NCBI GenBank assembly: GCA_021018815.1
Contig: JAITYX010000046.1
Span: forward strand, 4,777,501 to 4,841,500
Reading direction: 5' to 3'
Length of the DNA stretch: 64,000 nt
Source: Talinum fruticosum
Lineage: Eukaryota > Streptophyta > Magnoliopsida > Caryophyllales > Talinaceae
In this document: positions 47,531 through 60,000 of the stretch, piece after piece
Layout: every line of letters starts with the position of its first letter
Position numbering within the stretch: the stretch's first letter is position 1
Notes under the pieces: generated by a model
Seen by the model: only the letters and a program-made list of their open reading frames with translations
The model's database searches: none
What the model was told of the DNA's origin: nothing
Position numbers and translations under genes: made by a program

Positions 47531-48000
47531 ACAAAATAGTGCAATGAGCCAAGCTTGACCCAACAAGACCACGCTATGGCGGCGCAGCCACCACCCAAAC
47601 AACGGCGAGCTAGCTGGGCCAAATAATTTCCCTGGTTTTCTCTATGTAATTATTTGTTTGACAGTCCAATTAGACGGCCTATTAATTAAATTAATTGTTA
47701 TTTTTTGGCGGTCTAATTAGATGGCCCATTAGTGTAATTAATTCTTTAATTAATTTTTAAGGGCTTTCCAATTACGTGGTCCAATTTATTTTCCCCTCTA
47801 AGTGAGTGATTAAAAATAAAACAAAGAATAAAAGAGAGCATGAAAATTATTTTTTACTTTTATTTAATAAAAGGTAAGCCTACTACTTACCCGAGTACAT
47901 AGCTAATAAAAGGGAAAAACAAGCAAATTACTTGTTGAAAAATAAAAGTGTTCTAAAGTGGCAAAAATAAACTCTTTTTTTCTTCGTAAAAATTCTCTCT
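47531..48000. other. AT-rich spacer after Tat H integrase
   Basis: It contains two worn direct copies of a phrase with GTCTAATTAGATGGCCCATTA (about 47668 and 47711) and A/T-rich runs. I see no gene. Confidence 0.6.
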
Positions 48001-48059
48001 AAAAAATTAAGCCCTAGTCTATTTTCACTTTCTTCCCTCCTCTCTTCCGCTTCCTTAGC

Positions 48060-48660
48060 TCGAGATTCCCTTCTATGGGCTCATTCATCTATCTCGAGGA
48101 GTGGTGTAGCAGTAGGAACAACTTCTTGGGAATCCAGCTCTCGAGCCCTCGGTGCCTTACGAATTTGGGGTCTACTTCCGTTATCCACTATAGATAATAT
48201 GCAGATATAATAGTAGCAGGGGCCACCTGCACGTTTCAACAGACTTTGGCGAGTTCATCCAATATTCGGGGCCATGACTTACTTCGGCTAGAATTGGTGA
48301 ACCTTTGAACAGTTCAAAGGTAGTAAGCCGGACAAAGTCCAGATTGGAGATCACTCGCTCTCGTCCCATTTTCCGCAATATACGGTTAGGGAAATAGTAG
48401 GTACTGGTTTTTAAACCCGAGTAAGCTCACAAAGGGTTGCTTTCGATATGTGTAATAACTTGGGACACTTTCTAGTGTGCAATGTACCATTCTATGGTAT
48501 TAGTATGGTTCTTAAGCCAATCCTCCCATTAGGAAGCGTAATGATCGGTCACTACATTTGACCGCTTTCACCGACGTAAGTGTATCAACAGATATGTATC
48601 CACTCTTGTAGGAGCTCGAATCGGTTGTAGATGCTCCATCAACTAAATCTGCACACAACA
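48060..48660 (-). pseudogene. Remnant of an antisense reading frame, unknown
   Basis: On the - strand several short frames read in sequence: a Ser/Thr-rich start (about 48650), then KQPFVSLLGFKNQYLLFP, then MRKMGRERVISNLDFVRLTT (48378) with SPILAEVSHGPEYWMNSPKS. The pattern of a basic hydrophobic stretch followed by a conserved-looking block suggests an old protein-coding piece. I do not recognise the family with confidence. It may be a second antisense ORF of the Tat element or the C-terminal part of the mobile-domain gene upstream. Confidence 0.4.
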
Positions 48661-50033
48661 GATGGGGAAAAAAAAGCATAAGAGTCCTACATGGTTAAAT
48701 TCAACCTTATTTATGGCAAAACAGGAGCAAAAATAAAATTTAAAAAAGGGCGCAAAGGTGAAAAATCGAGATTTTGGGCAAAAACGGAGGCCTTTCAGCC
48801 TCGTAGGGCCGATCGCCACCCCATGCCCGACGCCGCTGACCTTGTTCCATCGATTACTTTTAGTCGTTATTATTTGCTTACGTGCAATAGCAATGGGCTC
48901 CGAATAATGTATTCCTTTGGATTAGCCTTAACCTAGTGTAACCCTATAATAGTTTCAACAACTATCAGCGGCGTCGAGGAACAATAATCCTCCAGCTGCT
49001 CATCAAAGCTCAATAATGCCGCAGCGCCATGTCCCTATGGCCCCTACTAGTACGAAACCACCTATAAGATAGGTGATAATAGCTAGACATTTTAGAATGG
49101 TGATGGACTCGATGCTGCATACATCGGGCAGTAATGATTCATCGGATTCATTAGGTTCACCTATTCCCGATAAGAATCCAACCTAGATTCCTAATGCTCG
49201 GCTTCGGAAGGTGTATGTAGGTTTCGTGCAGATTTTTAGAGGATTTGGGCATAATAGGTTTCGTACGGCGTTGGTTGCCTAAGATAGCATCAAACTCTTT
49301 AGGCAGGGGACACAATTCCTTATCCTAAAAACTTGGTAATGAGAATCCCATTAGGTCACCGCAACCCTTAGGAAAGTCCAATAGACTTTCACTTGTCGAA
49401 TGCTAAATAGAGTATTCAACCCCTATTGTGACAATCCTAACATTTTAGTGTTTGTCATATCATGCATCTAGCAGGATAACTCAGTCATGAAGTTCATCTT
49501 TGAGAGTAGAAGGAAATTAAAAGCACTAGGGAATTTTCTTAGGATCTGCTTTTTTGAGGGAATTACGTAAGAAGGTTCAAACGGCCTAATTTTTGGTATC
49601 CAATAAGGGTCCAATTTATATTTGTTCAAGGATCAAAGTCCTATTACCCCAACACCACCGAAGTTTGCCGGACTCTCAATACAGGCGCTAATCAGGCCTC
49701 CCGGACCGGCCTATTTGCCTTATTCTTTTAGCCCAAGCACTCCTCGGGCCATTACTTGTTTGTGCCCCTGGCTTATTTTCGGTCAAGTTGTGTTATTTTA
49801 CACCATGCACTTACAAATTCCCCTTTTCAATTTTATTATTTTCTTTTGGGGGAATGGGGACTATTCCAATTGTTTCGACTTGTCTTTGTAATTTTTCCTA
49901 AAATTTTTCCATCATGTTAATAAAAGAAAGCATTTTTAGAATAGAGTCTTTGCATTTCATCTCATTGCACAATGTCGGAGAATATTACAAAATATTAAAA
50001 ATTTAACAACAAAAGCACCCTACAAAGGATCAA
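48661..50033. other. Non-coding part of Tat H between antisense frames
   Basis: I find no supported gene. Short frames on either strand lack recognisable motifs. The right edge contains the region just past the stop of the mobile-domain gene. Confidence 0.5.
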
Positions 50034-51807
50034 CTAATCTTCATCATCGGAAGCATCATCGTACATATAATTCCTAAAGCCCTCCAAGATACACGTGGAA
50101 AACCGACCACCTCCACCACTGTGCAAAGAGCTCACCATGGTCCCGAGATTGAGAAGCTCCATAAGTAGGCCCCCTATAAGATGCCCAGTGTAAGTTAATT
50201 GGGTTCCGATGACGATCAAGTGCTTGAAGAAGCAATATATCCATGCATACTTCAGAAAAGCTAAGCCCCGCACCGGAAGAACTAGGCCCGGAAGTGCTAG
50301 GCCCCGCTTTAGAAGTGCTCCGATGATTTGCACATCGTGAAGAACGCCGAGAGGTACCCGCTCTACGTGTATAGCCGTAGGGTGCTTATTGGCCGAATGA
50401 ATGCATTTGAGCTCCCGGGCCACCAAGGAGGCCTCTCGATGAAGACGTTCTAGACCGATGCCTCTGCAAAAATAAGAGAGCAATTAGCACATCTACTAAA
50501 AGCTTAATAATGTCAATATTTACACTAACTAACACTCACCCGTAAAGTTTGAAAAGTCTATCTATCGAAGAAGTCTCGGATACCTTTCAGTGGCGAATTG
50601 AAATCGAAGGACATGGTCCAAGATTGCTCCGAGTCATACTATAAAATTTAATGGTGGTAGTAACTTTTATCATGCGACTAAAAGTAAAAGATCATAAAAC
50701 TCTCACCCCTTGCCAATTTCTAGCGAAAGGATGCCTTACACATTCCTCTTCGGGGATTTCGAGAATCCTTACATAGACTAGAGATTCCCCTAGTTGAGAA
50801 ACATCCACATAGAGACTTGGAATGTAGATATCCTCCGGAAGAAGCTCAAAAAATATGAAGTTAATTTCCACGCAAGAAATTCAACTATACAAAGAAACAG
50901 GAAAAGATGGAAACTCACCTGCCGAATCATGATATGTACCAAATAAGGACGTATACAAATTCCGGAATGTAGATATCTTTCACAAGCCACATAGTGAAGG
51001 ACAGCTTTGTCAAGTCCTTCTCGGACTTAGTATGTCGCACACTCGGCACGAAGACCCCTTATGAACATGAACCTTTGACGCTTGATCGGAAAAAGGATCG
51101 TGCTTAACAAGAGAGCAAGCACAACACGGACTTGTTATTGAGGAGTATGTCGAGCCAAAAACCCAAAATCCTCAAAATCCTCAAAAAGAGTGGTGTATTT
51201 GAAGAAATTTTCCCTAGGAAATCTACTAGCCATGGGGATTGACGAGGTGATATAGATAGTCACGATCTTTGTACAAGCTCCAATCATAGACTAGAGGCTC
51301 CCTCGAGAAGCCTAAACCCGATAAAACGGCAAAATCGAAAGGTGTAATGGTCATCTCTCCGAAAGGAAGATGAAAGGTGTTAGTGGTATCCCAAAAACGC
51401 TCACTAATAGCCCTAATGGGATCCCATTCTTTCTTATCACACAAATGATTTAAGGCAGTAAAGAGGAAACCAAACCTGTCATTATTCATGACATCCTATA
51501 AGGGTTCTATATGTTTCTATGAACCTTAGTATAGCATTGCTACTCCGAGTAGAGCCTTTCGCAAAATGAAAATCCAATAAGAGTTTTAGTAGAAGTACTA
51601 CTCTAAATGAATAAATAAAGAAGTTTAAGCCAACAAGCTTACCAGAGTGCGAGTAATGGCGAGTAAAGACACATGGTTCTCAGCCTCCACCAAGAGGTCA
51701 TTTAGACTTCATTCATCGTGAAGGCGCCATTCTCGCTCTACGAAGTTGTCATTGACCAACTTCTCAGCCCAAGTTATTCCAATTGGATGAGATTTTCTTG
51801 TACACAT
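50034..51807 (-). pseudogene. Antisense plant mobile domain (PMD) gene of Tat element H
   Basis: It reads on the - strand from a likely ATG at 51807-51805 (MCTRKSHPIGITWAEKLVND) to a TAG at 50036-50034 after YDDASDDED. The clear PMD block is at 51489-51226: RAISERFWDTTNTFHLPFGE, then MTITPFDFAVLSGLGF. PMD is found in plant MAIN-like proteins and in extra ORFs of Tat retrotransposons; its molecular role is not settled. Candidate introns with GT-AG ends are visible. The clearest is 50464-50539 (donor GTGAGT, acceptor TTTTTGCAG), and others start at 51642 and about 50919. The last exon (50463-50034) has a Gly-rich stretch and an acidic tail. A TGA in the first exon (after EWRLHDE) shows it is broken. 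It lies between integrase and the 3' LTR on the strand opposite to pol. Confidence 0.72.
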
Positions 51808-51934
51808 GTTTGGAAAGATGTCTTGAAAACCAACTAGTTTTCTCAAAGAACAAAGCAAGAGCACAAGAAGAGGAAAGCTAGAGCAAGCAAGAGAGGAGTA
51901 AGTGAAGTGTGCAAAATGAACACATTAAACTCCC

Positions 51935-51941
51935 TTTTATA
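51935..51941 (-). promoter_or_regulatory. TATA box of the antisense mobile-domain gene
   Basis: TATAAAA (- strand, in GGTCTATAAAAGGGAG) lies about 130 bases upstream of the likely ATG. It would give the gene its own promoter, opposed to the LTR promoter. Confidence 0.55.
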
Positions 51942-52560
51942 GACCCATTTGGCCAAGGGAAGCCAAGCATACAAGACAACAGTCAAAAAGCAAGAGAAGA
52001 CCAAGAGAATCCGGCGAGCACGCCAAGGGGCCGGGCTGCACAAAGGTTGGCTGGCGCTGCCAAGAGGCGTAGTGATTTCCCATCGGTGGCAGCCTTACAG
52101 CCCTAGCTGGTGGTCTAGCTTGAGGAGTCCCATCATGCATGGTAAGTGGATGTTTAGCACTATATGCATGCAAGTGGAAGCTTTTGGACCTACCATATCA
52201 GCTTTTGCGAGATAAGATTTTCGATCTATTTTGGACTTAATTATTCGAGTAAAACACTAAACTTTCGTCAATATGATTATCTACTAACAAGCATGTTAGT
52301 ACAACATATTATCATGCCAAGCTGCAGATCAAAAGACGATCAAAGTTTCAGCATAAAAGTTCACCAAGCTTTAGGCTCTAATCATACCAAGCTTCGGATC
52401 CTATTATCGAACTTCGAACGCATGCATCACGGTCATGAGTTCAAGTTCGACGGCAACCAATTCTAGATGTAACACAACAATCAACTCTTAAAGCAATGCA
52501 CAAAATCAAGATAAGTATCCTTTAGTGTCTACTTTAACCCTTCGTCTTTCGGACTCGTTC
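51942..52560 (+). other. Tat H 3' UTR
   Basis: This is non-coding DNA. Near 52355-52410 it holds one or two worn matches to the minisatellite words of F (CAAGCTTCGGATC, CGAACTTCGAAC), but there is no array. It ends with CTTTAGTGTCTACTTTAACC, as before LTR1. Confidence 0.6.
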
Positions 52561-52571
52561 AAAGTGGGGGC
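52561..52571 (+). promoter_or_regulatory. Polypurine tract before Tat LTR2
   Basis: AAAGTGGGGGC is followed by TAACTATAGACACC; the first two bases of the LTR read TA instead of TG. Confidence 0.8.
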
Positions 52572-54510
52572 TAACTATAGACACCTGAAACTTGTCGTCC
52601 TTGATCTCTCTTATTTTTGTATTTTACTTGTTGGCCTAATGATAAAATCCCGAGTCCTATTTAAGGAATTAAATCATGGACGGTATTTGATTGGTGCGAC
52701 GGAACCCGAGTAAACCACAAAAAGCCCTTAGCACCAAATAAATATCCTTTTGCCTTGGGTTGGTCCAAAATCCTTTTTCTTTCGGACGGTCCAAGCCCGA
52801 TTAAACCTCCAGAGCCAACGGAAGTCCATTGTCGCGTACCAAGAGATTCCAAGCTCAAAACATCGTGTTTCACTCTTAAGACATCAAGACGACATTATGC
52901 GCCATGTTTCATGATCACAAGCATCAAAACCCATTCCATGTTTAGCTCTACGACAATCCACTCGAGACACGGAGCTTCCTCCCTTAAAACGACATTGTGG
53001 CCGACGCCCCCACCTGGTTTGTTTCGCCTTAAAACACCACGTTTTGCCTAAAATTCCTGTTGCAGCATGAAAGAAGCGCAAGACCCTAAAATGGTGTCGT
53101 ATGGTCAATGCCCCTACCACGGGATCCGGTTCTATCCGGTTCAATCTTCTCGTTTTCTTGCCCGATTTTTATGATTCGACTGACCAATTTAGGGCTAACT
53201 TTGGACTGGCTAGCTGAATTAAAACCCTAGATCACTTCGTGACTAGCCTTTCCCTATAAATAGAGAGCTTAGGCTCTTATTTAGCATACAGACTCATCCC
53301 TTAGTGTCGAGCCATTGAAACCTAACTAAAAGTTACCGAATACTCCTTTTCGTATTCCGATCTCTTGGTTTCTTTTCAACCCATTCCTGTTCTACTTCCC
53401 ATTCTAACTACCTCCGAACTCGAAAACTCCATCAATCATACATCTCTCTACCTATCTACATACAAAAAATCACAAAAAGCCCTTTTTAATTCACCATCGT
53501 TGCATCAATAGCTCCAGATTCGAGATCCAAATAAGCAAGTGGGACGACCGGAGGGCACCAATTTGGCCTTCATAATGGTTATTTATTTTTATGCTTTTAT
53601 CTTTTTTCCCTATTGTGGAGAAAGAGTTGTATCATTTTTAATTCGTCCCTACCCGATGTAATCCTTTTAGTTTTCGTTTTCTTTTTTTTTCCGCCTTTTT
53701 CTTTTCTTTTCGCTTTTACTTTCTTTATCGCTTTCCATATCTACCTTTATTGTTTTCATTATTATGTTTTGGTTGCCTTTAACTCTGTATCGCATGTTGT
53801 TTGCTTGAGTTTAATATGTTATTTAGATTCACTATTTAAAATAGTAATGGTCGTCATTTGACGAGGCGGAATGGAAGGGCTTATCCTTACATTTCGTACC
53901 TCGCCCGAATCCAATTCACGGTTTTAGATCGATGGAATCACTTTTTAGCCTCTTTGAACTTACTTTTCCCATACTAAGATTGGATGGGCATTTATTTATT
54001 TTTATTTTGTTAGTTTTTCATCCCTAAAACCCGATTGACGACTCCTTTTCCTAAGTTAATTCTCTTATTTTGCTTCTCGATTTTTTAGATCGAACAATAA
54101 AAAAAAAAGAAATTCTTGATCTATCAACCAGTGCAAGAGGCCGAGGCCGATGACCTCGGTCGTGGCCCCTAGCAGCGCTACCGACCACCAAGTGGGGATC
54201 GGGTCCTAACCGGTGTTTTCACACCGGTTTGGCCCTAAAGTCCCATGGCAGATTCAAAACCCTAATTTTCTTCATTGTTTGGTTAAAAAATAATATCCCT
54301 AGATTTTCGAAAATAATTTATAAAATAAAATAATTAATAAAACCGCCACTCAATATGATTTAATTCATTTACACTTAATTTAATAAAATTCAAAAATCTA
54401 AATAAGAGGTTCATCCCCACTTTCTAAAATTCATCTTCAAAACTCTAAAACCATTTTCATCTAAAAAAAAAAATTTTAAACCCGCCAATTCGTGGGAAGC
54501 GCGAAGCCCC
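52572..54510 (+). repeat. Tat LTR2 (3' LTR of element H)
   Basis: It is parallel to LTR1 along its length, with the TATA box at 53255-53262 (TATAAATAGAGAGCTTAGG). It differs from LTR1 at many sites and by small indels, so it is old or from another subfamily. The 3' border is approximate and is followed by GGGACCGTGGTTCCT. Confidence 0.82.
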
Positions 54511-54530
54511 TTCCCGTTGAGGGGCGGGAC

Positions 54531-54954
54531 CGTGGTTCCTGCAAGTGGGATCTCTTTGATGGCCTTGATCTTGGATGAATCAACCTTGATTCCTCTAAGA
54601 CTAACGACATAGCCTAGCAGTTTACTTGAGGTTACCCCAAAGGCACACTTTTTCATGTTAAGGCACATGTTGTACTTTCTTAGTATTTCGAAGAACTTCT
54701 AGGGCTAGGTAAGTGTCATGCCCTATCCTTGGACTTGATGATCATGTCATCCACGTAGACTTCGGCTTCCTTAAGTATCATATGGTGTAGTAATGTTGTG
54801 TTTGTCCTTTCAAACAAACTCGGTTTGAACTTTACCCCGTGGGGTCCCCGTCAATGACATCGGAAAAGTTGTTGAGAAAATATCGCCGGTGCACGGTGTA
54901 GCTATAGTAACAACAAGTACGGGTCATGTCATTGAGGAACTCAATTACAAGTAG
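54531..54954 (-). pseudogene. Ty3/gypsy RT fragment, inverted
   Basis: On the - strand the text reads TTLLHHMILKEAEVYVDDMI (the YVDD active site is at 54757-54746), then LNMKKCAFGVTSSKLLGYVV and GIKVDSSKIKAIKEI. These are RT motifs of gypsy elements and of Tat elements in particular. A frame shift lies between them. The piece runs into Tat LTR2 on the left and is cut by solo LTR L on the right. It covers a part of RT that is absent from pol H. Confidence 0.83.
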
Positions 54955-55186
54955 TAATATGTAACACCCCTAGACCCACCCTAGGAGTATTACATGCCGG
55001 GGTTCCCGAGAGGAACCCCTAAGGCCGCTTAGGGTCTCAACTTGGGGTTAATAACCCTTTCTTAGATTGGCGGAAGCGTAATTCTAGGTTTTCAAAGGTT
55101 TTTCTTGAAATTTCGACGAGTTTCCTTTGTAAACTGGCTAAACCCATGGGCTTAAAGCCCTAACCCCGCACGAAACACAATCTTAA

Positions 55187-55246
55187 ACTCAACGAGCCAC
55201 ACGCTCGGAGAAACATAACATAACTCAACGAGCCACACGCTCGGAG
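55187..55246 (+). repeat. 24-bp direct duplication in LTR L
   Basis: A 24-base phrase beginning ACTCAACGAGCCACACGC occurs twice, 36 bases apart (55187-55210 and 55223-55246). M has two worn copies in reverse complement at about 59925-59975, so the duplication belongs to the family. Confidence 0.88.
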
Positions 55247-57013
55247 TATTCACATAGGGATTTTACATTCAAGGTCAAACTTAAATTCGGATACAACAGT
55301 CTTTACAACATGAAAAAAACATAAGGTACAAAATAAGTCCGGAGAGGTCCTATCCGATGGTTCGCTTCTTCTAATAGCCAAAGGCAACTCCGAGGAGTCT
55401 TAACTTCGTACCTGAAATGTTGGTGATGTCATGAGCTCACTAGCCCAGTGAATAATCCAAACCCAACCCGGGTTTCACTTTGCACATTAGTTCATTAGCA
55501 AACACACGTAAGTTCACAACTCATTCATAACATGCGATTCGGATCATACGTGCTTAAGACATGCGAGATTCTAAACTTACCAACTTGCCGAGAATCATAA
55601 TGACATCACTTATTCATGAATTCAATTAAACATGCATCATTCGTCTTTCTACGCAAGTAAATCATATAATCATTCATCATGCAAATCATTCGTCACGTAA
55701 ATCACATCTTAGTTCTTATGGCACGCATTTCTTATGAAAACAGGATTCGATCTTCTTCTTATTCTTTTTCTTGAGTTCAATCATGCACTTCATAAATCAT
55801 TGGTTCTTTCTTATTCATCATGCATGATCATTCGATTCTTCATATCATAATTCTTTTAAGTCTTCTTAGTTTCGAATGGAAAGAAGATTTATGCACTCGC
55901 TCTAAAAGACCCAGTTCTTGAAGCCAAAATAATTCGTGGGCTCGGTTCACGGAGGCGAATAATTCGTGGCCTCGAGGCAGCCTCCCTTCCCCGAAGGACG
56001 CATACTGTCAATAATTCGTAGAAGCAAAATAATTCGTGGCCTCGGGTTGACGAGACACTTTTATGGCCATAGCTTCAGCGGGTTCTTTAATTCGTGGGGT
56101 CTTAGATCAATAACACAATCCTTTCTCCCTTCTTTAGTTCTTTATGTTTCTTATCTTCTTATTACTTATACATAAGATACACTTAATTCATATAATTCAT
56201 GCTTAACACGTTCATGCGTAACTTCTCAAAACAAGCAATTCACATAAGCAAGTTTCAACTCAAGCACAATCAATTCATCTCACATACGCATGCTTATGTC
56301 ATTTATCATCGATGTAATTCAGGATAAAACATAATCACATAAACATGCCAACTAGGATTCCTAATCAATGAACTCATCGCTTTCATGATCGCGTACTATC
56401 GCGTATAAGTGGTTAATGGTTCTATAACTTTCCTTAATTGATATATATCTTTTAATCTAGCCATAAAGCTTCTTAAATCCTAGTTCTTAATTCAGTTACT
56501 CATTTAGTTCCGATTTTGCTCAAAACAGGACATTTTCACATAAAATTGCATATATCCCAATCTACTCACCCAATGCATACGAAATTTTACAGGAAATTCT
56601 CATAAATCATCAAGAAGCTGCAGTAAAAATTTCAGGAAATTTGGGCTACACATGAATTCGCAGAAATTCGGACAGCATGCTTATTTATTGAAAATTTGCA
56701 CATAAGTCATGAATTTAATTCTCTGATTTTTCTCACTAAACCTATTCAAGCTATTCTCATCAAATTCTCAATAATCATGCTCAACATCACAAATTCAGAA
56801 CTAATTATCACATAATCACAACATGCTCTTTGATTCGTGAGTTGCTAGTTTCGTGAATTTAGGCCTCTAACTTCTTCAATTAGCTTAGGGTTTCCAATTT
56901 CATGCATCAATTTCGAGTTCAAGCCACCTAATTCATTATATTTCAGAGGATGAATTCAGACTACTTCACCTTAAATTCTTAGAGGTTCTAAGAATTCAGT
57001 TTTGGAAGGTTTA

Positions 57014-60000
57014 CGTAAGACCCGTAATTTTGAGGTTAGGTGGTCTTACGAGCTAGAGTTAATTATTTAGCCTTGGTTAAATGGAGTAGGTCGAGAGACC
57101 AAGTTATACGCGGTTAAATACACGTAAATTAATTTGAACGGGTTATTATTAGTTCGCGTAATTCTTATTGGTGAAGCGTATTAATTCGGTTTTCGAATTT
57201 CCGCCCGGACCAGCTACGTATTAATCGGAGACCGCGTATGTTATGTATGTGAGTTTAATTGCATTGAGGATAAAAAAAATAAAAATAAAAAGAAGAGGAA
57301 TGGGATTAGTATTGGGGAAAGCAGGTGCTTGTCAAGACCTGGTGGAAACCACCGAAAAGGAAAGAAAGAAGGGGCGGGGACCGAACAAAAGGAGCAACGA
57401 GAGAGAGAGAGGCTAAGCGAGGGACACAGAGCGAGAGGGGGGTTGCGCGAGCGGAGCGGGAGCGAGAGGACGCCGGAAATCGGCAACCGGCGGGCCAGCC
57501 GTGCCCGAAGACAACCAGCGGACGAAGGAAAAGGAAAGAGGGCGGGCGAAAGGAGGGAGGAGCGGAACCGGAACAGGGGAAAACGAGAGAAGGGAGACCG
57601 GGCGAGGGCGAAGCAGCGAGCGAGAGAACGAGAGCGAGAAAGAGAGTAGGTGCGCGAGGCGGAGGAGCGGCCGGAGGCCAGCGCCCGAACGGCGAACGCG
57701 AGGGACGGTCGAGGCCGAAGGAGAGGGCGAAATCGAGGCTAGGGAAAGGGAAGCGGACGCGAGGATCGAGGAAGCAGCCGGTGAACGTGGGACCGTGACC
57801 GGCGACGGCGTCGAGCGGCGGAACCGGTGGCTAGCAGCAGGGAAAGAGGAACGAAAAGAGGAACCGAACTGGGGAGCTCGAGTCTCAAGCAAACCAACAA
57901 ACCTTCAATCCCCGAATCGAGGTGGGTAGTCTTATACTCTAAACTATTAATAATTTCGAAACCCAAATGGATTTGTTGTGAATGTTGAATGTGTTATGTG
58001 GTTATTGAATTTGTGCTGAGCGTTGAGTATCCGTATTGAGTATCTATATTGCGGAACGGACCTAATCGTCGTAAGATTGAATAAGAGCTTAGAATGTAGT
58101 TGAGGAATTGAGAGGGCTGAATCGTGAAATGAAAGGAATTACTTGGGTTCAATAGCGGAATTAAGTTGGGAACTTCAAAGAGATTTAATAGTTACTTAAG
58201 GTTGAATTGGAGCATGTTAATTCGAAGAGGTTGGATTGTATAGGTCAATTGAGTAGCATTGAAGTTTCGATTAACTATTAAGGATGAAGAGTTGGGACAT
58301 GGACATGAATTATGAGCTAATTAAGTCTTAGAGATTCTTGAACCTGCGGTATTAAGAGCTAACTACTAACATTGGGGAATGGTAGGTCAAAGTATAAAGA
58401 GGAGTATGAGTTCGTATTGAGTGATGCGCAATTGATACAAGTAAGTAAGAAATGGGTGATTGTGGGATTAATTGAGTTCGAAAAGTAATTAAATCCTCAA
58501 GGTTGATCCGAGCATGAAAATAAGCAAAGCTAACGGAAACCGAATAATGAAAAGTGATTAAGAGTTACATAACTAAGGACGGACGACCAAGAGTTAAGTA
58601 TTGAGTTAGAGACATACAACGGGAATTTGAGACGAGGGAATGGTAAGGTTAAGTTGAGGAATTGGAGTAAAGACAGGGAGCTGAGAAGTTGAGACATAAG
58701 TAAACGAAGTGAGTTCACCGAGTAGAGACATAGAATGAGGAATTTAAACAAAGACAAAGAGTTGTGAGAAGTTGGGGCACCGAATTAGGTGATGTCCGCT
58801 TGTGGTTATTGTGGCTCGGAAAATGGAAGCTAATCATACTAGAGTGGTGGATTGAGAAATGTATAGTTGGAAAGAGTTGAGAATGATTGCTTGCATTGAA
58901 TGGTGGTTATCCGTGTTAAGTGATTTCTTTACGTGATGCTCAAAAGTAGTTTTGAAAGGCGTTTTGTATTTTACGTGGAATGATTCTTGAATGCAACTTC
59001 TTGTGAGCTGCCTTTCAAACGTGAATGTGTTTTAAAGAAGCGAAACTTGTTTAAGAAAGTGAATCTTGCTTGAGAAAATGAATCGGATTTGAGAAAGTGA
59101 ATTTAGAAGGGTGACACGTGTGTCATGCCTTCTACGATGAGAAATTGTTTGAGATCTTGGTTAGAAACCAAGTTTGATAAGTGATTGTGATCACTTCGAT
59201 TGAAATGAATTATGGGCTAGATTGTTTAGACCGAGAGGAAGGAGGTGGTCGTGCGTATCGGGCCACGGGGTCTCGATATACGTATCGGGATGCCCATCAA
59301 CCGGAGAGGTTGATTCTTTCCTGACGAGGAAAGCGGAGCCTTCCAGGTATTTGACTAGAGATAGGTCCCGGAACTCGAGTCGGGGTAGCGCCCCGAGAAC
59401 CGTCCGGTGCTAGTTCAATCGCCGAAAGCCCCGAAAGAATTTTCGAAAGCATTCAAAAGAAAGCGCAGATGATTCCATCTTGTGTGTAATGTGATTCCAT
59501 TCCTAAAATGATTGCAAATCGTGCTTCCAAATGATTAAAGTGTTATGAGCTTAATGTTGCGATCGATTTCAAGAGATTTCATTGAAAAAGATATAGATTT
59601 GTATTATATTATTATACTTTTACTGATTTGATTATTATGAGTATTATGTGTAAAGAATTTCCATTTTAAGGGTGTAGGACTCCGGTGAGCCCGTTGATTA
59701 TTGCTCACCCCCACAAATTTCCCCCTCCCAAGTGTTGCGGGTGCTTAGCTTATTCTGGACCTTGTTGAGTGCTGTTTGTCTGGTCTGCTGCGAGATTTGA
59801 ATCGAGGATGTGCATTTGTTATGTTTCTAAGTATTGTACTTGTAATTTAGTTCATGTAGTTTGTACCATATGTATAGTAAACCCTTTTAGATTGTTGTAA
59901 GTTTTATCGCTTGATTGGTTAAACTCCGGCGTGTGGCCGTTGAGTTGTGTACTCCGAGCGTGTGGCTCGTCGAGTTTCATTATGCTTTTATGCAGGATTG

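Larger units (their letters stand above)
44049..54510 (+). mobile_element. Ty3/gypsy Tat-type element H: pol, antisense gene, 3' LTR
   Basis: The order is spacer region of pol, RT start, RNase H, a second RNase H, integrase, antisense plant mobile domain gene, 3' UTR, polypurine tract and LTR2. The second RNase H and an extra ORF between integrase and 3' LTR are traits of the Tat lineage. Gag and protease are missing: pol text begins directly after LTR1. LTR1 could be its 5' LTR with a deletion, or the 3' LTR of F joined to a 5'-truncated H. Confidence 0.78.

Noticed and set aside
50034..51807. Plant mobile domain gene as an independent host gene
   Set aside because: It lies between integrase and the polypurine tract and LTR of a Tat element, the known place for extra ORFs, and it contains a stop in the first exon.
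41989..54510. LTR1, pol H and LTR2 as one complete Tat element
   Set aside because: LTR1 follows a polypurine tract and 3' UTR, and pol begins directly after it without gag or protease. A deletion is possible, but the data fit two joined remnants equally well, so I did not call a complete element.
57241..57966. Frames of 75-159 codons on both strands in LTR M
   Set aside because: Same reason: composition of a G+A-rich block; no domain and no agreement with frames in J.
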